Shown piece after piece: positions 6,401 to 13,521 of a DNA stretch of 41,045 nt. This stretch comes from Lachnospiraceae bacterium (GTDB lineage Bacteria > Bacillota > Clostridia > Lachnospirales > Lachnospiraceae). Numbering within the stretch: the stretch's first letter is position 1; each line of letters opens with the position of its first letter. The notes beneath the pieces are model-generated. The model was given only the letters and a program-made list of their open reading frames with translations. It was not told the DNA's origin and did not search any database. The position numbers were made by a program, and so were the translations under genes. Location: NCBI GenBank assembly GCA_017437065.1, contig JAFSBX010000015.1, forward strand, positions 1 through 41,045, given 5' to 3'.

Positions 6401-9379
6401 GCAAGCGGAACAAACTGGTATTCAAAAATCAGTGAAATAGCACAGAACAACAATATGCCATATTACCTTGTATGGGCAAACTTTAGTGATACAAACTTCT
6501 ATGTACCATATAAATACAGTGATACACATGGTCATGAATTAATTAATGACTTTATTGATTTCTATAATGAAGAGTCCTCTATTTTTGGTAAAGATGCAAA
6601 ATTCTATGCAAATATGGAAACTCTTAAAGCTACAGCTACAGAAACATATACAAATCAGATGGGATATATGGTATCTCCGTTTGACAGAGACACTGTTTTA
6701 GAACCGACAAAGATTACGGCAGTAGTTGAAAATGCAGAAGCTGTACAGTTTATTGTTGCAAATACAGGAGTAGAGGGTAAAGCAGTTACTCTTAATGCGG
6801 CAAAAGTTGAAAATGCACAAATTGAAGGCTTGTGGAGTGCAGATTTAACAGAAAAAGCTATGGCAGAAGTCGGTAAGACGGAAGTTGCAGCTATCACTCT
6901 TAAAGCAGATGACGTTGAACTTGCAAAAATTACTAACATTGCATTAGGAAAAGAAAAAGAAAAAGCACCGGCACATATTATTGAAAACTTTGATTATTAT
7001 TCAGGCAGTGACAGTTTATTGGATGTATCTTATACTGCTAATTCAGCAGCAGGCTGTAGTTCAGGCTTTACATTAAGTACAGAGAATAAATCAGATGGTA
7101 CTTTTGGTGGTGCATTTAATTACAAATTATCAACAACCGGTTCAGAAGTATGGACAGGAAGAATTAAATCTGACCTTGTAAGCGGAGACTTCTCTAAATA
7201 CAATGCACTTGAAATGTGGGTAAAACCTGATGGTATGGGTCAGAAGGTTGTTGTTCAGCTGACAGATGCATCAGGCGAAGAATTTGAAGTATACCTTACA
7301 GATTTTGTAAAAGGTACAGAAGCTAAGCACATAACAATTCCATTCAGCTCATTTAAGGGTAAGAGAAATGGTACTTTAGATGCTGCCAATATTACCAAGT
7401 TTGCAATCTGGTGTAACTCTATTATACCGGAAGGTCATGAAGGAACATGGGAAGTTGATTCTGCAATTTACTTTGACGGAATTCAGGCAGTTAAGATTGC
7501 CGATGGATATGTAACAGATGAAAACGGCTTGATTATTGAAGACAAGCTCAGAATTGAATTTGTAGATGGTCAGGAATATACTTATACCGGCAAAGCAATT
7601 ATACCTGAAATCAAAGTATATGATGGCAATACTTTATTACAGGAAAATGTAGACTACAAATTAAAATTCAGCAAGAATAAAGCTGTTGGTAAAGCAGTTG
7701 TAAACGTAACGGGAAAAGGTAACTATGATGGAAAACATGTAACAGACTTTGCTATCGTTGCTAAAGATCTTGAGACAGAAGGTATTGTAGTTGATTACAA
7801 AGAAAATCTGGTAGAAACAAACAAAAACCAGAAAGCGTTAAATCAGGTTACCTACACAGTTGATGGCAAAACAACTAAATTAGGAAGCAAAGATTATACT
7901 GTAACATACTATCAGTACGTAAACGGAGTTATTCCAAAAGATGCAAAAGCATTAAAACAGATTAAAAAAGCCGGTGATTACCAGATGGTAGTTACAGGTA
8001 AAGGTAACTTTACAGGAACGGTTACTAAGGATATTAAAGTATATGCAAAGAATAAAGTTGTTGATATTAGTAAACTGACTGTAAAAATTGCAGGAAAGAC
8101 ATCTTACAGCGTAGTATGTGATGGCACAGCACAGAAGCCGGCAATTCAGGTATTTTCCGGTGGAAAAGAAATTGGCAAAGAATGTTATGAAGTAAGCTAT
8201 GATAACAATACAAATGTTGGAACAGCAAAAATAACCATTAAGGGCAAATTGGAAGCAGGTTATATCGGTTCTGTAACTAAAACATTCAAAATTAATGCAA
8301 CAAAACTTTCCAATGTAGCAAAAATTGATACTACGAAATGGAAGACAAAAGTAGATTTTGATGCTGCAATCGGTGAAGCAAAACAGGCAGATAACATGCT
8401 GATAGCCAAAGATGCAAAATCAAAAGTTACATTTAAAGAAGGTACAGATTATAAAGTAAGCTACAGCAAAAATACAAAAGCAGGTAAGGCAACAGTAACC
8501 TATACGGGTATTGGAAAATATTCAGGAACTATCAAGAAGACTTTTACAGTAAATGCTATAGAGTTATTCAAAAGTAATAAGCCGACTGCAGGAGTAGATA
8601 TAAGTATTGGCGCAACAGCAGAATACGCTCAGAAGGGCAGCAAAGTAGATGTTGTTGTCAGCATTGGCGGAACAACTCTTGTAGAAGGTAAGGATTATAA
8701 AGTAACTTATAAGAATAACAAAGCAGTTACCACTGTAAACATGAAAGAAAACAAAAAACCGCAGGTAACTATTAAAGGTGTTAACGGTTACAAAGGAACA
8801 ATGACTGCGAAATTTACTATTACGCCGACAGATTTATCAACTATTGATATGAAAGTGGCAGATGTGGCTTACCAGAACAAAAAAGGCAAGTACAAATCAG
8901 CACCTGTACTGACAGATGCAGATAATAAGAAGTTAAAAGTAAACAGAGATTACACAGTAAAATACTATTTAGCAGCAGACGGAACAGAACTGGGTAAAAA
9001 TGATGTAGTGGATGCAGGCGAAGCCGTGAAAGTGGTAGTAACAGCAAAGGGCAAAAACTACACAGGAAGTAACGAAGCAGTATACAAAGTTGCAGTACAG
9101 GATATTTCCAAGGCTAAAGTAGTAGTAAAATCTAAGCCGTATACAGGAAAAGCAATTACACTTACAGCAGAAGATTTCACAACAATTAAAGTGGGCGATA
9201 CAAAATTAAAAGAAGGCGTACACTACGAAATCGTAGAAGACAGCTATGTAAATAACGTCAACAAAGGAACTGCAAGTGTAACAATCAAAGGAATCGGAAA
9301 CTATGCCGGAACAAAGAAAGTAACCTTTAAGATTACAGGACGTACCATGGCATGGGTTCAGAACCTCTTTAAATGGTAA
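3482..9379 (+). CDS. Secreted multidomain GH26 beta-mannanase with carbohydrate-binding modules and Ig-like repeats
   Basis: This 1965-residue secreted enzyme should cleave beta-1,4-mannan outside the cell. In order: a signal peptide (1 to about 33, ending VSANA); a Glu/Thr/Val-rich linker (34-158); two near-identical modules of about 147 residues (159-305 and 312-458); a third binding-type module (470-630); the GH26 catalytic domain (about 650-1030); a small beta domain (1037-1157); a CBM11-like jelly-roll module (1162-1340); and about seven Ig-like repeats (1356-1953). In GH26, the acid/base Glu is E837 in RPLHENTGNWFWWG and the nucleophile is E947 in AISECGVR; their spacing of 110 is usual for the family. 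There is no LPXTG motif; the protein ends GRTMAWVQNLFKW, so attachment, if any, must be by the repeats. It stands alone, without neighbouring sugar-transport genes. Confidence 0.9.
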   Translation: MVLGKVKKLFKRAITVTLATAMVVTSIPVSANAQELGQSTEEIVVETEETTVEETEAEEAVTVETAETEVVETEEATTVETVETEVVETEEATTVEDTETEETGENETVTETEEVVEETTIVEETTEVETVVVEEIVSEEIVMNGNAVESNNAASDETVVYESDTVVTSDAIDFSELTEEDWGKKVTVTYAYTNDVVRTVEDKYTVDATVTIDATAYQTLETEGNYIKIQGIVKLNDWVYTKSDAVVELKASDFTKEGENYTTDIQFDYTDKAGTLMEVDFEIVGVGFKGAVSVDNVTVANVEKQAESYEDVVYENETSVASDAIDFSELTEEDWTKKATVTYAYTNNDAVNVIDKYRVDTKVTINETTYQTLGTEGNYVKIQGIVKINDWVYTKSDAVVELKAADFTKEGENYTADVQFEYTDKAGTLMEIDFEIVGVGFAGIVNFSDVKVVNITTEKPPLEEKDPTILSDLSTEADFNNWKAETGWDYYHGGTENAAPVIAYENANQRLKVSLDYSANSASTWSEAKATFTPTEAADVSQYNQISVDFIYPDALDGTKMKFFAAGVIEKDTAIDESTAEVLADGMKKVTVTMSFSPTASPLESLTIGIIGVSTSFKGDVYLDNLVLSQKNLAEDFVEITSVPSEGSAATLTTKPSSIKLTDKNAGDSVKALYTYLATLANDDQVLFGHQNDINSKISTSATLGDVYDITGQVSGLYGIDTLSLTGSEAGGTDAKSALENSVKYSKQAAENGAIVTLSAHMPNVSNSKVVKNEDGTYDFFQCDFSESKDLSNDIAKKILPGGEYNVVYNAYLDIIVDYATQLQEANIPIIFRPLHENTGNWFWWGSSNTEETYKSLFRYTRDYIESKGVHNMLWVYSPNGPLTTEEEYLSYYPGDEYIDILAFDYYDDYNTYPATSDGSFFTNLDNTCKVVSSLAEKRGKVAAISECGVRVMKKDGSDNEGLLVKGNPVGTAASGTNWYSKISEIAQNNNMPYYLVWANFSDTNFYVPYKYSDTHGHELINDFIDFYNEESSIFGKDAKFYANMETLKATATETYTNQMGYMVSPFDRDTVLEPTKITAVVENAEAVQFIVANTGVEGKAVTLNAAKVENAQIEGLWSADLTEKAMAEVGKTEVAAITLKADDVELAKITNIALGKEKEKAPAHIIENFDYYSGSDSLLDVSYTANSAAGCSSGFTLSTENKSDGTFGGAFNYKLSTTGSEVWTGRIKSDLVSGDFSKYNALEMWVKPDGMGQKVVVQLTDASGEEFEVYLTDFVKGTEAKHITIPFSSFKGKRNGTLDAANITKFAIWCNSIIPEGHEGTWEVDSAIYFDGIQAVKIADGYVTDENGLIIEDKLRIEFVDGQEYTYTGKAIIPEIKVYDGNTLLQENVDYKLKFSKNKAVGKAVVNVTGKGNYDGKHVTDFAIVAKDLETEGIVVDYKENLVETNKNQKALNQVTYTVDGKTTKLGSKDYTVTYYQYVNGVIPKDAKALKQIKKAGDYQMVVTGKGNFTGTVTKDIKVYAKNKVVDISKLTVKIAGKTSYSVVCDGTAQKPAIQVFSGGKEIGKECYEVSYDNNTNVGTAKITIKGKLEAGYIGSVTKTFKINATKLSNVAKIDTTKWKTKVDFDAAIGEAKQADNMLIAKDAKSKVTFKEGTDYKVSYSKNTKAGKATVTYTGIGKYSGTIKKTFTVNAIELFKSNKPTAGVDISIGATAEYAQKGSKVDVVVSIGGTTLVEGKDYKVTYKNNKAVTTVNMKENKKPQVTIKGVNGYKGTMTAKFTITPTDLSTIDMKVADVAYQNKKGKYKSAPVLTDADNKKLKVNRDYTVKYYLAADGTELGKNDVVDAGEAVKVVVTAKGKNYTGSNEAVYKVAVQDISKAKVVVKSKPYTGKAITLTAEDFTTIKVGDTKLKEGVHYEIVEDSYVNNVNKGTASVTIKGIGNYAGTKKVTFKITGRTMAWVQNLFKW
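3955..4854 (+). repeat. Tandem duplication of a module inside the mannanase gene
   Basis: Two copies (about 3955-4395 and 4414-4854) are offset by 459 bases. Bases 4187-4233 and 4646-4692 are identical over 47 positions. The amino-acid copies share SDAIDFSELTEEDW and DWVYTKSDAVVELKA. The DNA-level identity points to a fairly recent duplication or to gene conversion. Confidence 0.9.
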
Positions 9380-9416
9380 AAAAGAAGGGAAACATACTGT
9401 TTCTGGAATTAGGGAA

Positions 9417-9446
9417 TTGACATTTTTATTGTCGGAGTCTTATAAT
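9417..9446 (+). promoter_or_regulatory. Sigma-A promoter of the ileS T-box transcript
   Basis: TTGACA (9417-9422) and TATAAT (9441-9446) are separated by 18 bases. Transcription would start near 9453, just before the T-box stem I. Confidence 0.85.
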
Positions 9447-9455
9447 AATGAACAG

Positions 9456-9770
9456 ATATCAAAAGACGTTGACGAAGACAGTAGATAGCTATTGAAGTTG
9501 CAGCGAGCCGGAGATGGTGAGAGCCCGGTACGAGTAGACAGCTATCGAATATCACTTCCGAGTTGCAGATCCGAACCGATTTCCCAACCAATTAACCAGA
9601 CGGAAAAGAAGTAGGAACTGACGGCAATCCACCGTTAAAGGAACACATATAAACCCATTTAAAAATTTTTTATGATTACATTAACTAATCAAAATGGGGA
9701 GTATGCATGTAACAGGTGGTACAACGAGATTATTAACCCTCGTCCTTTTACAGGACGAGGGTTTTCTGCG
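9456..9770 (+). ncRNA. T-box leader, isoleucine-specific
   Basis: This is a T-box riboswitch that senses uncharged tRNA-Ile. Stem I contains the usual GAGATGGTGAGAGCCC segment (9510-9525) and the specifier loop GAAT-ATC-ACTTCCG, giving the Ile codon ATC at 9551-9553. The antiterminator bulge reads AGGTGGTACAACGAG (9714-9728), whose TGG pairs with the NCCA end of the tRNA. A terminator follows. The downstream gene is ileS, which agrees with the specifier. Confidence 0.93.
9737..9766 (+). terminator. T-box-controlled terminator
   Basis: CCCTCGTCCT (9737-9746) pairs perfectly with AGGACGAGGG (9752-9761) and is followed by TTTTCT. Its 5' side overlaps the antiterminator region, so it forms only when tRNA-Ile is charged. 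Confidence 0.9.
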
Positions 9771-9814
9771 TCATTAAGCAAAGTTAAGAGTATAAAAGGC
9801 ATTAGTCGTGCTTG

Positions 9815-9838
9815 CACGAAAAGGTAACTTTTCATGCT
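9815..9838 (+). repeat. Small hairpin between T-box and foldback element
   Basis: GCACGAAAAG (9815-9824) and CTTTTCATGC (9829-9838) form a 10-bp stem with one G-T position and a GTAA loop. There is no T-run. Its function is unknown. Confidence 0.5.
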
Positions 9839-9877
9839 CCTAACGAGTAACGCAGACAAAGTTGAAAATAAGATTTC

Positions 9878-10175
9878 ATGTGACAAACGCCATTTCAAAG
9901 CCTTGAAGCGTCATGTTGCACAAAGTTATTTCAGCATTTGTGACTGGTGCAGGATATTAGATTTTCTTAATGTTCTGTATATGATTAGCAATTCGGTGGC
10001 ATGGATGCCGGCGAAAGGCTGAAATTGAGCCACGATGGCGAATTTCAGCCGGTTGCGTCCGTTTTTCATATACTATCGCAGAACATTTAGAAAATCTTAT
10101 ATCCGAAACGTGGAACAAAGGATGAAATAACTTTGTGCAACATGACGACCACAACCTAAAAAGCATTTGTCACAT
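9878..10175 (+). repeat. 298-bp foldback (long imperfect inverted repeat) in the ileS leader
   Basis: Almost the whole stretch folds back on itself. ATGTGACAAA (9878-9887) pairs with 10166-10175; 9909-9933 pairs perfectly over 25 bp with 10123-10147; GGATAT-AGATTTTCT-AATGTTCTG on the left pairs with 10080-10104, with two mismatches; and GGCTGAAATT (10017-10026) pairs with 10041-10050 around a 14-nt apex. There is no open reading frame of note. It could be a MITE-like element without a visible target duplication, or a structured RNA domain of the ileS transcript. Confidence 0.8.
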
Positions 10176-10200
10176 AAACAAAAAAGAAAGGAAGAAAAAA

Positions 10201-13200
10201 ATGTACGAAAAAGTATCCACAAACCTCAATTTCGTAGAACGCGAAAAACAAACATTGGACTTCTGGAATTCCAATGACATTTTCAAAAAAAGTATGGACA
10301 GCAGAAAAGAAGGTCCCACATACACATTCTATGACGGACCGCCAACTGCCAACGGAAAACCACATATCGGACACGTATTAACCCGTGTTATCAAAGATAT
10401 GATTCCGAGATACCGCACAATGAAAGGCTACATGGTACCGAGAAAAGCCGGATGGGATACCCACGGTCTTCCGGTAGAGCTGGAAGTAGAAAAATTACTC
10501 GGTCTTGACGGTAAAGAACAGATTGAAGAATACGGCTTAGACCCGTTCATTACAAAATGTAAAGAGAGCGTATGGAAATACAAAGGAATGTGGGAGGATT
10601 TCTCCGGTACAGTTGGTTTCTGGGCTGACATGGACGATCCTTACGTTACTTACCATGATGATTACATTGAATCCGAATGGTGGGCATTAAAAGAAATCTG
10701 GAACAAAGGTTTATTATACAAAGGCTTTAAGATTGTACCTTACTGTCCTCGTTGTGGAACTCCGCTTTCTTCTCATGAAGTAGCACAGGGATACAAAGAT
10801 GTAAAAGAACGCTCCGCAGTAGCAAGATTTAAAGTAAAAGATGAAGATGCTTACATTCTTGCATGGACAACAACACCTTGGACATTACCTTCCAACGTAG
10901 CACTCTGCGTAAACCCGGACGAAACCTATGCTAAAGTAAAAGCAGCAGACGGTTACACATATTATATGGCAGAAGCATTGCTTGATACGGTTCTTGGAAA
11001 GCTTGGCAAAGAAGAAAACAAAGAAACCGGAGAAGCAGCAGTACCGGCTTACGAAGTTTTAGAAACTTATAAAGGTAAAGATTTAGAATATAAAGAATAC
11101 GAACCGTTATTTGATTATGCAACAGAAATCTGTGAAAAACAGCACAAAAAAGCATACTATGTAACATGCGATAACTATGTAACATTGACAGACGGTACTG
11201 GTGTCGTTCATATTGCACCTGCATTCGGTGAAGACGATGCGAATGTAGGACGTAAATATGACCTTCCTTTCGTACAGCTTGTAGACGGAAAAGGTGAAAT
11301 GACAAAAGAAACACCATATGAAGGCGTATTCTGTAAAAAAGCTGACCCGATGGTATTAACAGACTTGGAAAAGAAAAATCTGTTATTCGATGCACCGAAG
11401 TTTGAACATAGCTATCCGCACTGCTGGAGATGTGATACACCGCTTATCTACTATGCGAGAGAATCCTGGTTTATCAAAATGACAGCTGTGAAAGAAGACT
11501 TAATCCGCAACAACAATACCATCAACTGGATTCCGGAATCTATCGGTAAAGGACGTTTCGGTGACTGGTTAGAGAATATTCAGGACTGGGGTATTTCCCG
11601 TAACCGTTACTGGGGAACACCGTTAAACGTATGGGAATGTGAATGCGGACATATGCATTCCATCGGAAGCCGTGAAGAATTGGAAAAATTAAGCGGAAAT
11701 CCGGAAGCAAAAACAGTAGAATTCCACAGACCATACATTGATGCAATCACATTCCCTTGTGAGAAATGTGGTAAGCAGATGCATCGTGTGCCGGAAGTAA
11801 TTGACTGTTGGTTTGATTCAGGAGCAATGCCTTTCGCACAGCATCATTATCCGTTTGAAAATAAAGACTTATTTGAAAAACAGTTCCCGGCACAGTTTAT
11901 TTCCGAGGCGGTTGACCAGACAAGAGGATGGTTCTATTCCTTACTTGCAGAGTCTACTTTATTATTTAATAAAGCGCCTTATGAAAATGTAATCGTACTT
12001 GGACACGTACAGGATGAAAACGGACAGAAGATGAGTAAATCCAAAGGAAATGCAGTAGACCCGTTTGACGCACTGGCTACTTACGGAGCAGATGCTATCC
12101 GCTGGTATTTCTACATCAATTCCGCTCCATGGCTGCCGAACCGTTTCCACGGCAAAGCTGTACAGGAAGGACAGCGTAAATTCATGGGTACATTGTGGAA
12201 TACTTATGCATTCTTTGTACTCTATGCAAACATTGACGATTTTGACGCTTCCAAATACAGCTTAGAATACGACAAGCTGACAGTTATGGATAAATGGTTA
12301 TTATCCAAGTTAAACAGCTTAATTACAGAAGTGGATAACAACTTAGAAAACTACAAAATTCCGGAAGCAGCAAGAGCATTGGAAAGCTTCGTAGATGACA
12401 TGAGTAATTGGTATGTAAGAAGAAGCCGTGAACGTTTCTGGGCAAAAGGAATGGAACAGGATAAGATTAATGCTTACATGACACTTTACACAGCACTTGT
12501 AACCGTAAGTAAAGTGGCAGCACCACTCATTCCGTTTATGACAGAAGATATTTACCAGAATCTTGTAAGAAGCATTGATAAATCCGCTCCGGAAAGTATT
12601 CATTTGTGTGATTATCCGGTGGCAGATGCAGCTTTTGTAGACAAGAAGCTGGAAGAAGATATGGATGAAGTATTAAAGGTTGTTGTAATGGGTCGTGCAT
12701 GTAGAAATGCAGCCAACATCAAGAACCGTCAGCCAATCGGAAATATGTTTATCAAAGCACCGAATGCACTGGATGACTTCTATAAAGCAATTATCGAAGA
12801 AGAATTGAATGTAAAAGCAGTGAATTTCACAGATGATGTCAGAGACTTTACAAGCTATACATTCAAACCACAGCTTCGTACAGTAGGTCCGAAATACGGT
12901 AAACAGCTTGGCGGTATCCAGAAAACATTAGCTTCATTAGATGGAAATGCAGCTATGGATGAGTTAAAAGCAAACGGCGCATTGAAATTTGACGTAGATG
13001 GCGTGGAAGTAGCACTTACAGAAGAAGACTTATTAATTGAAATGAGCCAGAAGGAAGGTTATGTATCAGATGCAGATAACACAGTAACTGTTGTACTTGA
13101 TACCAACCTGACAGAAGAACTGATTGAAGAAGGATTTGTGCTTGAGCTTATCAGTAAGATTCAGACAATGCGTAAGGATTCCGAAGAAAACTTACAGGTA

Positions 13201-13383
13201 ACAGACCATATTAAGGTAGCTGTAAGCGGAAATGAAAAGATTGCATCCATCATGGAAAGCAATAAAGAAGCAATTGCAGGAAAAGTACTTGCAGATGTGA
13301 TGACAACAGGCGACAGCTTCAAATATGCAAAAGAATGGAATGTAAACGGAGAGAATGTAACGATTGCAATTGAAAGAGTATAA
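10201..13383 (+). CDS. ileS: Isoleucine--tRNA ligase
   Basis: This class I synthetase charges tRNA-Ile. Its 1060 residues are longer than the typical bacterial type-1 enzyme. The HIGH signature is PHIGH at residues 54-58, and KMSKS is at 610-614 in GQKMSKSKGN. The editing domain shows the TWTLPSN segment, and a CPRCGTPLSSHE motif is present. The KMSKSKGN form and the long C-terminus resemble the eukaryote-like (IleS2) class rather than the KMSKSLGN type. The ATG at 10201 is chosen because it follows a GAAAGGAAG ribosome binding site and matches the family N-terminus; 22 codons of upstream open frame lie in the foldback arm. Control is by the Ile T-box. Confidence 0.97.
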   Translation: MYEKVSTNLNFVEREKQTLDFWNSNDIFKKSMDSRKEGPTYTFYDGPPTANGKPHIGHVLTRVIKDMIPRYRTMKGYMVPRKAGWDTHGLPVELEVEKLLGLDGKEQIEEYGLDPFITKCKESVWKYKGMWEDFSGTVGFWADMDDPYVTYHDDYIESEWWALKEIWNKGLLYKGFKIVPYCPRCGTPLSSHEVAQGYKDVKERSAVARFKVKDEDAYILAWTTTPWTLPSNVALCVNPDETYAKVKAADGYTYYMAEALLDTVLGKLGKEENKETGEAAVPAYEVLETYKGKDLEYKEYEPLFDYATEICEKQHKKAYYVTCDNYVTLTDGTGVVHIAPAFGEDDANVGRKYDLPFVQLVDGKGEMTKETPYEGVFCKKADPMVLTDLEKKNLLFDAPKFEHSYPHCWRCDTPLIYYARESWFIKMTAVKEDLIRNNNTINWIPESIGKGRFGDWLENIQDWGISRNRYWGTPLNVWECECGHMHSIGSREELEKLSGNPEAKTVEFHRPYIDAITFPCEKCGKQMHRVPEVIDCWFDSGAMPFAQHHYPFENKDLFEKQFPAQFISEAVDQTRGWFYSLLAESTLLFNKAPYENVIVLGHVQDENGQKMSKSKGNAVDPFDALATYGADAIRWYFYINSAPWLPNRFHGKAVQEGQRKFMGTLWNTYAFFVLYANIDDFDASKYSLEYDKLTVMDKWLLSKLNSLITEVDNNLENYKIPEAARALESFVDDMSNWYVRRSRERFWAKGMEQDKINAYMTLYTALVTVSKVAAPLIPFMTEDIYQNLVRSIDKSAPESIHLCDYPVADAAFVDKKLEEDMDEVLKVVVMGRACRNAANIKNRQPIGNMFIKAPNALDDFYKAIIEEELNVKAVNFTDDVRDFTSYTFKPQLRTVGPKYGKQLGGIQKTLASLDGNAAMDELKANGALKFDVDGVEVALTEEDLLIEMSQKEGYVSDADNTVTVVLDTNLTEELIEEGFVLELISKIQTMRKDSEENLQVTDHIKVAVSGNEKIASIMESNKEAIAGKVLADVMTTGDSFKYAKEWNVNGENVTIAIERV

Positions 13384-13392
13384 TGGAAGTAA

Positions 13393-13425
13393 GTTACTGT
13401 TCACAGAGTGGACAGTAACAATTTT
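13393..13425 (+). terminator. Terminator after ileS
   Basis: GTTACTGTTCAC (13393-13404) pairs with GTGGACAGTAAC (13408-13419), 12 bp with one mismatch, around an AGA loop. AATTTT follows. Confidence 0.75.
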
Positions 13426-13459
13426 CGCTAATTTTCGATGAATTTACAGACAATTCGCT

Positions 13460-13487
13460 TTGCAAACAGGAAGAAATCAGCTATACT
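13460..13487 (+). promoter_or_regulatory. Probable promoter of glgP
   Basis: TTGCAA (13460-13465) and TATACT (13482-13487) are separated by 16 bases, shortly before the AGGAGG ribosome binding site at 13510. Confidence 0.55.
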
Positions 13488-13521
13488 AGATAATAGTTGA
13501 ATGAATATAGGAGGAGCTTGT

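Noticed and set aside
3423-9379. CRISPR-like array suggested by repeated motifs in the mannanase gene
   Set aside because: The repeats are coding domain duplications of hundreds of bases, not short repeats with spacers.
10135-10200. Upstream extension of ileS by 22 codons
   Set aside because: It falls in the right arm of the foldback; the good ribosome binding site and family N-terminus point to 10201.
10931-11440. Minus-strand frame of 169 codons inside ileS
   Set aside because: It is fully contained in a clear synthetase gene, and its composition (Leu/His/Arg-rich) is typical of a shadow frame.
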